Below are positions 35,996 to 43,151 of a stretch of 64,000 bases of DNA, one piece after another. Location of the stretch: the NCBI GenBank assembly GCA_041398825.1, contig JAWKTX010000014.1:1-64000 (forward strand), read 5' to 3'. This DNA is from Planctomycetaceae bacterium. GTDB lineage: Bacteria; Planctomycetota; Planctomycetia; Planctomycetales; Planctomycetaceae. Numbering within the stretch: position 1 is the stretch's first letter; each line of letters opens with the position of its first letter. The notes beneath the pieces were generated by a model. The model was not told the origin of the DNA. It was given only the letters and a program-made list of their open reading frames with translations, and ran no database searches. The position numbers were made by a program, and so were the translations under genes.

Positions 35996-36751
35996 ATGAG
36001 CATTCTCGATCATCCGGCCATCAGCGGCGCTTATCTGTTTCCCCAGCCAAGGTCTGTTGCCGATCCGTTTGTGGTGCAAGTGAATGGTGCTGAGTTGGCG
36101 TGTTATCGGAAGGTTGTTGATCCAGAGAACCTGACTCTGGTTCATTTTCACGGCAACAGCGAATGTGTTGCTGATTACGTTCCTTACATCGCAGATGCGT
36201 TCGGTGATCTCGGATTCAATATGTTGTTCGTTGAGTATCGGGAATACGGAGCCTCAACGGGGAAGGCTCAGTTGGTCGCCATGCTGGGTGATGGCGAAGC
36301 TGCGATCAAAGCCGCCGGTCTGGAGCCGAAGGATGTTGTTGTATTTGGGCGATCAATCGGCTCGCTGTATGCGATTGAACTCGCATATCGACAACTGAAT
36401 ATCGCAGGGCTCATCATCGAAAGTGGCATCGCTGACCCGGCAGAACGTTTTCTCAAGTACGCTGATCTCAGTTCAGCCGGTTTCGATGAAGCTGATGTGC
36501 GGGCGGAAGTTCGGCGACATTTTGACCACGAACAAAAGCTCCACAGCTATGAAAACCCATTACTGATACTGCACACAGAGAACGATGGCCTGATCGACAT
36601 TTCTCACGCCGAGCGAAACTTGCAGTGGGCAGACTCGGGGCAGAAGCAACTGGTCAGGTTTCCGCAGGGCAATCACAACACGATCCTGTCGCACAACTTC
36701 GATAAATATATGAAAGCCGTGGAGAGTTTCATTGAGGTTGTTCAGGAATGA
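35996..36751 (+). CDS. Alpha/beta hydrolase
   Basis: 251 residues from ATG 35996. The alpha/beta-hydrolase set is complete: LVHFHGNSECVADYV (oxyanion HGN), VVVFGRSIGSLYAIELA (nucleophile Ser in GxSxG), LLILHTENDGLIDISHA (acid Asp) and FPQGNHNTIL (catalytic His). It resembles ABHD13/17-type serine hydrolases or small aminopeptidases; substrate unknown. The stop overlaps the SUFU-domain gene start by 4 bp, so they are made together. It follows the double helicase by 37 bp. Confidence 0.85.
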   Translation: MSILDHPAISGAYLFPQPRSVADPFVVQVNGAELACYRKVVDPENLTLVHFHGNSECVADYVPYIADAFGDLGFNMLFVEYREYGASTGKAQLVAMLGDGEAAIKAAGLEPKDVVVFGRSIGSLYAIELAYRQLNIAGLIIESGIADPAERFLKYADLSSAGFDEADVRAEVRRHFDHEQKLHSYENPLLILHTENDGLIDISHAERNLQWADSGQKQLVRFPQGNHNTILSHNFDKYMKAVESFIEVVQE

Positions 36752-37389
36752 GCGAGAACCACGAGACGTTTACGACGATCCGGCGTAAAGCCTATGACGA
36801 ATTGTTCGATAGTACGCCATCGTCCAGCTTCCTTCCTCACGTCCTGTTCAAGAAGCCCGATGAGCGGTTTCACATCGACGTTTTTGTGTACACGCTGGAA
36901 GCAGATTCTGGTGAAATTGAAGTAGCCGTGACGAATGGAATGTCGGATCAACGAATGGTCGATCTCAATGCTCCTGAAAGCGGATCACGCCGTGAATTGA
37001 TTCAGTATTTCCCAAAATGCACCGAAGGCCATGCTCGCCTCCTGCACAACTTGGCATGGTTGCCGCTATTTGATGGATTCTTGCTCGACACTTATCATTC
37101 AGTCGCGTGGGGCGAAACGACTGTTCCTGGAACCCCGTGGAACAATGCGTTCTTCCTTGCCCCACTGATTAAGTCGCACCAAGAATGTTTCTGCGAAATC
37201 GAAGGCGATCCGGTCTCCTTCCTCTGGCATATCCCAATTTCAGACAAGGAACGAGCCTACAAGCTAGAGCACTGTGCCGATGCACTAATCGACCGGCTTG
37301 AGGCCGTGCAGTTGCCTTGGGTGTTTGACGAGCAGAATCGACCTGACTTGCTGGGAGATGAGTCGATTCGGCGATGTAGACATTTGTAG
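36748..37389 (+). CDS. Suppressor-of-fused (SUFU)-domain protein
   Basis: 213 residues, starting at the ATGA overlap with the hydrolase. The SUFU fold is suggested by FHIDVFVYTLEADSGEIEVAVTNGMSD, RRELIQYFPKCTEGHARLLHNLAWLPL, HSVAWGETTVPGTPWNNAFFLAP, and the late VSFLWHIPISDKERAYKLEH. Bacterial SUFU proteins are often immunity proteins in toxin systems. No toxin is adjacent, but the strong coupling to the hydrolase is notable. Cytosolic. Confidence 0.78.
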   Translation: MSENHETFTTIRRKAYDELFDSTPSSSFLPHVLFKKPDERFHIDVFVYTLEADSGEIEVAVTNGMSDQRMVDLNAPESGSRRELIQYFPKCTEGHARLLHNLAWLPLFDGFLLDTYHSVAWGETTVPGTPWNNAFFLAPLIKSHQECFCEIEGDPVSFLWHIPISDKERAYKLEHCADALIDRLEAVQLPWVFDEQNRPDLLGDESIRRCRHL

Positions 37390-37509
37390 CGGTTTACGAC
37401 TATCAACCTCCCACGAGCAGCACTCCAATCCTCTGAACAACGTTATTGTTCGAGAGATTGCAGCAAGGCTTCTCCTTCCAGATTGAACCGCATAGAACAG
37501 GCGTGATCG

Positions 37510-38313
37510 ATGAACAGGTCGCTTTTACTCATTGTCTTGCTGGCTACTTGTGGAGTCACTTCGGGAGGTGTTGGTGCTGCCGAACCATTGATTGTGGCTC
37601 ACCGTGGCCTGCTGCGCCACGCACCTGAGAACACACTGGCCAACTTTCGAGCCTGTCTCGAACTTCGGCTGGGATTCGAGTTTGATGTCGAGCGGACACA
37701 GGACGGCCACTTGGTTTGCATTCACGACAGTACCGTAGATCGGACCACCAACGGCAGCGGCAAGCTGTCTGATCTGACATTGGCTCAAATTCGTGACCTC
37801 GATGCAGGCAGTTGGTTTGGTCCCAAGTTTTCCGGTGAAAAGGTGCCAACGATTGAGGAAGTTCTGAGATTGATTGCGGAGTACGAACAGCATGACATAC
37901 TCATCGCCGTTGATCTGAAAGCAGAGAATGTCGGACCGGATGTGGTCCGGCTGGCCGAAAAGCACAACGTGCTTCATCGCCTTCTGTTCATCGGCAGAAC
38001 GATTTCCGAACCGGAATTGCGGAAGCAGATCAGAGAAACCTTTGCGAAGGCTCAGACTGCCGCCGTTGCCAACAACTCCGATGAGTTCCCCAGCGCACTT
38101 GCCGCAACGAACGCTGGTTGGGTTTACTTTCGCTTTCTGCCGACGACCGAACAGATCAAAGCTGTTCACCGGGCAAACAGGAAATCCTTCATTGCTGGAC
38201 CATCTGTCGCCGGAAACCTTCCTGAGAACTGGCAGCACTGTGCTGATGTTGGCATAGATGCGATACTGACAGACTTCCCGTTGGAACTCCGACAAGAAAT
38301 GAAGGACAGATGA
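37510..38313 (+). CDS. Secreted glycerophosphodiester phosphodiesterase
   Basis: 267 residues with a signal peptide (MNRSLLLIVLLATCGVTSGG to about AAEP). The GDPD TIM barrel shows EPLIVAHRGLLRHAPENTLANF (catalytic His and Glu), EFDVERTQDGHLVCIHDSTVDRTTNG (second metal Glu/Asp and His), IAVDLKAEN, and ends with IDAILTDFP. It hydrolyses glycerophosphodiesters to glycerol-3-phosphate and alcohol in the periplasm. The cupin gene starts inside its last codon. Length is normal for the family. Confidence 0.92.
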   Translation: MNRSLLLIVLLATCGVTSGGVGAAEPLIVAHRGLLRHAPENTLANFRACLELRLGFEFDVERTQDGHLVCIHDSTVDRTTNGSGKLSDLTLAQIRDLDAGSWFGPKFSGEKVPTIEEVLRLIAEYEQHDILIAVDLKAENVGPDVVRLAEKHNVLHRLLFIGRTISEPELRKQIRETFAKAQTAAVANNSDEFPSALAATNAGWVYFRFLPTTEQIKAVHRANRKSFIAGPSVAGNLPENWQHCADVGIDAILTDFPLELRQEMKDR

Positions 38314-38624
38314 TGGCTCACTTCCAAATCCGCCCACTCGCTGACGAACTCCAGCCACCCGAGACGGGCAAACAGAGCATCGTGCTGGCCGACGACGCCA
38401 ATGCAAAAGTTGTATTGTTCGCCTTCGCCGCAGGTGATGGACTAACCGAGCACGTTGCCCCACTGCCTGCCATCATTCAGATCGTCAGAGGCGAAGCGTT
38501 CCTGACAGTTGGAGAAGAATCAGTGGCAGCCAAGCCGGGAACGTGGATTCACATGGCAGCCAAAACGCCGCACAGCATCAAGGCACAAACGCCGATGGTC
38601 ATGTCGCTGACGTTGTTGAAGTAA
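38310..38624 (+). CDS. Small cupin protein
   Basis: 104 residues (a second in-frame ATG at 38313 is equally good). A single cupin barrel: DGLTEHVAPLPAIIQIVRGEAFLTVGEE and KPGTWIHMAAKTPHSIKAQ. The first motif keeps one His (EHVA) and the second keeps the His of PHSIKA; it may bind a divalent metal. Coupled to the GDPD gene (ATGATG overlap). Role unknown; such cupins often act in sugar or phosphate metabolism. Confidence 0.84.
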   Translation: MMAHFQIRPLADELQPPETGKQSIVLADDANAKVVLFAFAAGDGLTEHVAPLPAIIQIVRGEAFLTVGEESVAAKPGTWIHMAAKTPHSIKAQTPMVMSLTLLK

Positions 38625-38666
38625 TGCTGGACTTGAACATCGACGGGATGCTGAATGCGAATAAAA

Positions 38667-38694
38667 ACAGCCCGTCATCGAAATGACGGGCTGT
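38667..38694 (-). terminator. Terminator of the ro60 / Y-RNA transcript
   Basis: A perfect 12-bp hairpin ACAGCCCGTCAT / ATGACGGGCTGT (38667-38694) with a 4-nt loop. On the minus strand it is followed by TTTTTATT. It lies 9 nt after the fourth Y-like RNA and so ends transcripts coming from the TROVE gene. On the plus strand there is no T-run. Confidence 0.88.
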
Positions 38695-38703
38695 GGCATT
38701 TCA

Positions 38704-38778
38704 AACCGGGAGAAATCATCGACTCGGGTACGGACTCTTAACCAAAAAGAAGTAACCCGAATCTGCACCATCCCGGCT
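38704..38778 (-). ncRNA. Y RNA-like small RNA 4 (minimal, downstream of ro60)
   Basis: 75 nt on the ro60 strand, 54 nt after its stop. The ends pair: AGCCGGGA with TCCCGGTT (8 bp, one G-U). The internal loop has TGGTGCAG opposite CGATGATTTC, then ATTCGGG pairs with CCCGAGT, followed by TTACTTC and a short open loop. These are exactly the conserved parts of the three upstream RNAs, but the tRNA-like domain is absent. It is immediately followed by the terminator at 38667-38694. Confidence 0.82.
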
Positions 38779-38831
38779 GTTTCAGGATACGGCAGGACGA
38801 ATGAAGTATCCATTCATCCCGCCGTTCGTAG

Positions 38832-40736
38832 TCAATCCTGCCGATAACGTGATCGCAGAACCTCGATGGTTGGTACTTCGACAGACTGTTCCGTTGAAGT
38901 ATCTACACAGGACTCAATGTCCCGGATCATGTCCAGCAGTTTTTCGGACCAACCGGACAACAGGTGTGTTCGGTCGTCGCCCGGTCGCAACTGGCTCTGC
39001 CCGTGTCCGTTCAGGTTCACTGAATAGACATAGCAGTCCTTGCTGACGGCCTGACGATAACGATCCACCATTGACTGCATGGTCGCCTTCTTGCCGAAAT
39101 ACTTCTCCAAGCTGACGCCGCAGTTCTTGGCGGTTCCATCGTCGCCCTGCGTGTAGCAGCAAAGGTCGGACAGAAAGATCATGCGATCCACTTTGACCTG
39201 ACGCTTGGTAAGGTCATCGATGGCAAACCACAAACCGGTTTCTGTTCCGCCACCCACACCGGTTCCCTTGCGGTATTGAGGAATGGCCAGAGCACCGTTC
39301 TTGCTCCGCTCTTCACGCTGGGCGACCGAGTCAATCTTGTTCTTGATCGACAGGCAACTATCCGCCTGAGAGAACGAAACCCACATGCTGCTGTCACCGA
39401 AGACGCCAACGACAGCTCGCCGTCCCAGCCGCTTGGCCAGAACAGCCGCCAGCATGTTACCGGCGTCCGAAACTCGCAGCCGTGACTGGCCGCTGATTGC
39501 ACAACCAACGGCACTTCCGCTGTTGTCTGTCAGAACCATCGTCACCCCCGGCAGGTCAGCGACCTTTTCGACAGCACGGTCCAGCATCTTGCCCATCACG
39601 GTCTTCGCTTCTGTTGACGAGACTTCTCGTTCCGCAGAGAAGAACCGGAAAGGCAACTGAACCGTATCGGCAACGGACAACAATCGTCCGTAGACTCGAT
39701 CCCACGCATCACGTGAAATTTTCGCCTGCTCGAAGTTCCGCAGGTTTCGAGTGAGTGCCATTTCGCCCATGATTGGAATGCACATCTCCCAAACGGTGCG
39801 TGTGCTTCCCAAGTGCGAAACAACGTTCTCCCACGTCAAACCGGCTTCCTTCACCAAATCCAGTGACACAAGTGCAGCGTCCTTCGTTTCGAAGAATCGC
39901 TTTCGTGCGTCGAGGATTGATGGCAGGTCATCAGCGTACTTGTCGTTCACGAGGTACTCGAACATAGCCTTGCTGACTGGCCAGTTGGCTCGTTCTTCGC
40001 CCGTGACTCGTGCCAAATACTTGCCAATGGCCTTTGAGCCACCGACCATCATCAACACGTCACGAAACGTCGGACGATCACCGCCGTTGTACTTCAGCAA
40101 GTGGGCATCACTCTGACTCGCCAGAGCAACGGCCAACGCCTTCCGCAAAGCGTGAGGCAAGGCACCTCGATGACCACGAGCCTTCCGACCGGACTTCACG
40201 TCAGCAGACTTTGCGTCTTCATCCGCAGACATGAACAGATGCCGGAATGCTCCGAACACCTGACGAATTTCGTCGGCTCGGCGCATGATCGCTCGACCAT
40301 ACTTTGGCACGAACGCCTTTGTCTTTGGATAAGCAGCCGCCAGGGCGAGCATGATTTGAGGTGTGCTGCGCAGCTTCAGGCCGTTCTTCGTATCACGTGC
40401 CCATGCGGCGACAACCAACAGGTCTTCCGGCGTGTCACCGTTGGCGACAGCCGTTGCCGTTTCGATCACTTCACGTGCCTGCTCGGTCAGCCCCATTTCG
40501 TCCACGATGGTGGAGGCGATTCGGCCCTTTGAAAGCAGTTCGGTGCAGAAGTCCACGACAGAACGATTGCTGTCGTAATACTTCGGCTCGTTGAAGAATC
40601 CACCACCGATAGTGTGAATCAGCTTCGCAACCGGATCGGCGACGTTGTAGGCTCGGCCCGGAACGTGGTTGTGAGCAACCTGCTCATCAAACGCTCGGTC
40701 GTGTATGGAAGTTTTTGTCACTCCAAACTTTGTCAT
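38832..40736 (-). CDS. rsr: Ro60/Rsr ortholog (TROVE-domain RNA-binding protein)
   Basis: 634 residues. The N-terminal TROVE HEAT-repeat ring spans about 20-390 (YNVADPVAKLIHTIGGGFFN, DLLVVAAWARDTKNGLKLRS, ALPHALRKALAVALASQSDAH, LTWENVVSHLGSTRTVWEMC). The C-terminal von Willebrand A domain (about 420-620) has a MIDAS motif TMVLTDNSGSAVG and GGGTETG. It is about 100 residues longer than classic Ro60. Known bacterial orthologs bind Y RNAs and help rRNA maturation or RNA degradation under stress. AAGGAG precedes ATG 40736. Four Y-like RNAs on the same strand flank the gene (three upstream, one downstream), which strongly supports the call. No RtcB, RtcR or PNPase gene is adjacent. Confidence 0.95.
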   Translation of the reverse strand: MTKFGVTKTSIHDRAFDEQVAHNHVPGRAYNVADPVAKLIHTIGGGFFNEPKYYDSNRSVVDFCTELLSKGRIASTIVDEMGLTEQAREVIETATAVANGDTPEDLLVVAAWARDTKNGLKLRSTPQIMLALAAAYPKTKAFVPKYGRAIMRRADEIRQVFGAFRHLFMSADEDAKSADVKSGRKARGHRGALPHALRKALAVALASQSDAHLLKYNGGDRPTFRDVLMMVGGSKAIGKYLARVTGEERANWPVSKAMFEYLVNDKYADDLPSILDARKRFFETKDAALVSLDLVKEAGLTWENVVSHLGSTRTVWEMCIPIMGEMALTRNLRNFEQAKISRDAWDRVYGRLLSVADTVQLPFRFFSAEREVSSTEAKTVMGKMLDRAVEKVADLPGVTMVLTDNSGSAVGCAISGQSRLRVSDAGNMLAAVLAKRLGRRAVVGVFGDSSMWVSFSQADSCLSIKNKIDSVAQREERSKNGALAIPQYRKGTGVGGGTETGLWFAIDDLTKRQVKVDRMIFLSDLCCYTQGDDGTAKNCGVSLEKYFGKKATMQSMVDRYRQAVSKDCYVYSVNLNGHGQSQLRPGDDRTHLLSGWSEKLLDMIRDIESCVDTSTEQSVEVPTIEVLRSRYRQD

Positions 40737-40764
40737 CTGTCAAATCTCCTTCTTCAAGGCGAAT

Positions 40765-40848
40765 GCACCGAAGAAATCAGCAGCGAGGGTGTAGCGGGAT
40801 TCGAACCCACGGTTACCGGAAGTAGCCCTTGCCTGCACCATTCAGCAC
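40765..40848 (-). ncRNA. Y RNA-like small RNA 3 (T-arm only)
   Basis: 84 nt ending 28 nt before the ro60 start codon. P1: GTGCTGAA with TTCGGTGC (8 bp with G-U pairs). Internal loop: TGGTGCAG opposite CTGATTTC. P2: GCAAGGG with CCCTCGC (one mismatch), then CTACTTC. The distal part keeps a T-like arm (GTGGG-TTCGAAT-CCCGC) but has no D arm or acceptor stem. It is intermediate between RNAs 1-2 and RNA 4. Confidence 0.82.
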
Positions 40849-40868
40849 ACGTTCGCACGAAGAAAAGA

Positions 40869-41006
40869 ACACCGGAGAAATCGTCGGTCAGAGACCATTT
40901 TCGATGCTCTCCCAGTTGAGCTATGTCCGAGTCAGACTCAGACAGCGGGGCTCGAACCCGCAACCTTCGAAGTCCAGAAGTAACTCTGTCCTGCACCATC
41001 CGGCGT
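40869..41006 (-). ncRNA. Y RNA-like small RNA 2 with permuted tRNA-like domain
   Basis: 138 nt. P1: ACGCCGGA pairs with TCCGGTGT (one G-U). Internal loop: TGGTGCAG opposite CGACGATTTC. P2: GACAGAG with CTCTGAC (one mismatch), then TTACTTC. The distal domain follows tRNA order but permuted: an anticodon-like arm, T arm GCGGG-TTCGAGC-CCCGC, acceptor strand TGTCTGAGT joined by the loop CTG to ACTCGGACA (9 bp), then D arm GCTC-AACTGGGA-GAGC. The canonical acceptor ends are thus joined and the 5'/3' ends lie in the Ro-type stem. Confidence 0.88.
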
Positions 41007-41014
41007 TTACAAAG

Positions 41015-41157
41015 AGATCGGAGAAATAATCGTCCAAGGTGATAGTGCTCTGCCAACTGAGCTACCGCCCCATGGAAAGCCAAAAGGGGCGAGTGGGACT
41101 TGAACCCACGACCTCTTCATTAGGAGTGAAGTAACCCTGAACTGCACCGTCCGATCT
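41015..41157 (-). ncRNA. Y RNA-like small RNA 1 with permuted tRNA-like domain
   Basis: 143 nt, first of three tandem RNAs upstream of ro60. P1: AGATCGGA pairs perfectly with TCCGATCT. Internal loop: CGGTGCAG opposite CGATTATTTC. P2: TTCAGGGT with ACCTTGGA (8 bp with G-U), then TTACTTC. Distal domain: anticodon-like arm CTTCA-CTCCTAA-TGAAG, T arm GTGGG-TTCAAGT-CCCAC, acceptor TCGCCCC paired with GGGGCGG through a 14-nt loop, and D arm GCTC-AGTTGGCA-GAGC. All tRNA elbow elements are present, including GG in the D loop. Confidence 0.9.
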
Positions 41158-41450
41158 GTTTCCATTTGTCACTGGTGAATTCAGTTCCCATGACGACAGA
41201 GACCCAGTTTGCGGGAGTTGGTTCGCATTGTTTCTGTGTCAGTGTTGGTAGCTGGATGTGCACCGCCTCCAAATCTTCACTTCATTGTGCCTCGGCACGA
41301 TATGCCTCGTGTTGCGTGGTGGGTATGCTGAAGCGGTTGGACCTTGGCCGCTCAGTCGGGCAGAACCGGAAATTCCCTCTTCACTGTCGAAGTGGCGGAC
41401 CCTTTCAACAATCGAATTCGGTTCAATGAACGAATTGAGAAGGACAAACA

Positions 41451-41921
41451 ATGAGAAATCAGATTCATGAAGTTTTTCCATACCTTCGTGTCCGGGATGC
41501 GAACGCTGCAATCGAGTTCTACAGGAAGGCTTTCGGGGCGGTTGAAGACTTCCGAATGAGTGAGCCGAGCGGTCGAATCGGCCACGCCGAACTCAAGTTT
41601 GGTGAAACAACGGTCATGTTTTCCGACGAGTATCCTGAGTACAGAATTCAGGGACCGGAAGCCTTCGGCGGCACAGGATCGTCCATCCATCTGCACGTTG
41701 ATGATGTGGATGCGATGACCGAACAGGCTGTCAGTGCAGGTGCGAAACTTATCATGGAACCCAAAGATCAGTTCTACGGTGAACGAGCCGCCAAGGTGCT
41801 TGATCCGTTCGGCCACGAATGGCTTCTGGGCTCGCACATTGAGGATGTGTCACGAGAAGAGATGCAACGGCGGTTCGACGAGATGATGGGACAACCATCG
41901 GAAGATGGTGGCTGCAACTGA
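41451..41921 (+). CDS. VOC-family (PhnB/glyoxalase-like) protein
   Basis: 156 residues. A VOC fold with HEVFPYLRVRDANAAIEFYRKAFGAVE, IGHAELKFGETTVMFSDEYPE, SSIHLHVDDVDAMTEQAVSAGA and VLDPFGHEWLLGSHIEDVS. The metal-site residues (His, Glu) of glyoxalase/PhnB-like proteins are visible. GAAGGA precedes the ATG by 9 nt. It begins a run of small same-strand genes (YdeI-like, GyrI-like, SRPBCC) often found together; their joint role is not known. Confidence 0.88.
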   Translation: MRNQIHEVFPYLRVRDANAAIEFYRKAFGAVEDFRMSEPSGRIGHAELKFGETTVMFSDEYPEYRIQGPEAFGGTGSSIHLHVDDVDAMTEQAVSAGAKLIMEPKDQFYGERAAKVLDPFGHEWLLGSHIEDVSREEMQRRFDEMMGQPSEDGGCN

Positions 41922-41931
41922 GAGCTTTGCC

Positions 41932-42555
41932 ATGATGATTACGGATATTGACGAGTATTTCGAGAATGGGTGCGGGCGTTGCGAGCGCTTTGCCACCGCA
42001 GATTGTTCGACACGAAAATGGAACCGTGGACTGACCGAGCTGCGCCGAATCTGCCTGAACGCAGGGCTTGAAGAGACCGTCAAATGGGGACATCCGTGCT
42101 TCATGCACGGAGGCCGGAACGTCGTCATTCTTGGTGCCCTGCGAAACGACTTTCGAATCAGCTTCTTCAACGCCGCCCTGATGAAAGACCCCGAAGGCGT
42201 CCTGGAGAAGCAGGGACCGAATACTCAGCACGCCGACATGATTCGGTTCACCGAGAATGCGCAAATAGCGGAGATGGAGCCCGTCTTGCTGAAGTATCTG
42301 GAAGAAGCGATGAGCTATGCCGAGGCAGGCATCAAGCCGCCAAAGGAAGAAAGAACAATCGAGCTGCCCGACGAGCTTGTCGATGCACTGGCATCTGACC
42401 CCGAACTTGCCGACGCTTTTCATGGCCTCACGCCGGGGCGACAGAGAAGCTATGTGATTAACCTCAACTCGGCGAAGACGCCGAAAACACGAGTGTCACG
42501 CATCGCAAAATTTCGAAACAAGATTCTTGCCGGTAAAGGTGCGATGGAACGATGA
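41932..42555 (+). CDS. YdeI/OmpD-associated (DUF1801-type) protein
   Basis: 207 residues from ATG 41932 (an in-frame GTG at 41905 would add nine). The DUF1801 domain runs over about 15-125 (LTELRRICLNAGLEETVKWGHPCF, VVILGALRNDFRISFFNAALM) and the YdeI/OmdA C-terminal domain over about 140-205 (ELVDALASDPELADAFHGLTPGRQRSYV, SAKTPKTRVSRIAKF). Cytosolic. It is 10 bp after the VOC gene, in the same operon. Functions are poorly defined; stress tolerance roles have been suggested for relatives. Confidence 0.85.
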   Translation: MMITDIDEYFENGCGRCERFATADCSTRKWNRGLTELRRICLNAGLEETVKWGHPCFMHGGRNVVILGALRNDFRISFFNAALMKDPEGVLEKQGPNTQHADMIRFTENAQIAEMEPVLLKYLEEAMSYAEAGIKPPKEERTIELPDELVDALASDPELADAFHGLTPGRQRSYVINLNSAKTPKTRVSRIAKFRNKILAGKGAMER

Positions 42556-42603
42556 AACCTGCGACGTTCACAGATCGACCGAAACGTACAAACGCCATCT
42601 CAG

Positions 42604-43092
42604 GTGTCGCACGATTTGAAAGAGAAGTCGTTGAAAATCGAAATCATCGAAGTGCCGATCCAATTCAATCTGTTCGGCCTATCTTCCACCGTGGGCAACC
42701 AATCTTACGGCGAAGTTGGCTGTCGGCTAATGGACGAGATGTGGAGGATCGTTAACGAAGCCGGTCTCAAGACTGCAGGCATCAACCATTGGGTTTACTT
42801 TGCCGACGACCGAATGTTTGTTGGTGTCGAAGTCAGAAATGCTGACCCGGCAATCATCCCTAAGTCGTTGGAGTCATGCGAATTCGAGTTGGGTCGGTAC
42901 TCTAAGCATCTGCACATCGGCCCGTACCAAGAGTTGCCTCAGAAGTGGCAAGCGTTGAAGGCCGAGCTTTCTGCCCGTGGCGAGACGGTCACGATGCCAT
43001 CCCTTGAAGTTTACGGCCATTCGTGTGAGGGCGATGACGAGTCAGAAGCAGAAACGGCGATCTTGATGGCGTTGAAGGCGAATGGCATGTGA
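42604..43092 (+). CDS. GyrI-like small-molecule-binding domain protein
   Basis: 162 residues from a GTG at 42604. The pattern (IEIIEVPIQFNLFGLSSTVGN, INHWVYFADDRMFVGVEVR, GRYSKHLHIGPYQELPQKWQAL, LEVYGHSCEGDDESEAETAI) is that of a stand-alone GyrI-like/AraC effector-binding SHS2 domain. No DNA-binding domain is attached. It may bind a hydrophobic ligand. Next gene starts 60 bp downstream on the same strand. Confidence 0.78.
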   Translation: MSHDLKEKSLKIEIIEVPIQFNLFGLSSTVGNQSYGEVGCRLMDEMWRIVNEAGLKTAGINHWVYFADDRMFVGVEVRNADPAIIPKSLESCEFELGRYSKHLHIGPYQELPQKWQALKAELSARGETVTMPSLEVYGHSCEGDDESEAETAILMALKANGM

Positions 43093-43151
43093 GCAAGCCG
43101 GAATCCGTACGTCCCTCATGTCATGTTGTGGTTGCTGTAAGAGAAGAGACG

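Noticed and set aside
40869..41157. Ordinary tRNA genes with introns
   Set aside because: The acceptor strands pair across the units in permuted order, and the would-be introns carry conserved helices and loops shared by all four RNAs near ro60.
42552..42755. A 67-residue frame overlapping the GyrI-like gene start
   Set aside because: It overlaps the GyrI-like gene in another frame and shows no family features.
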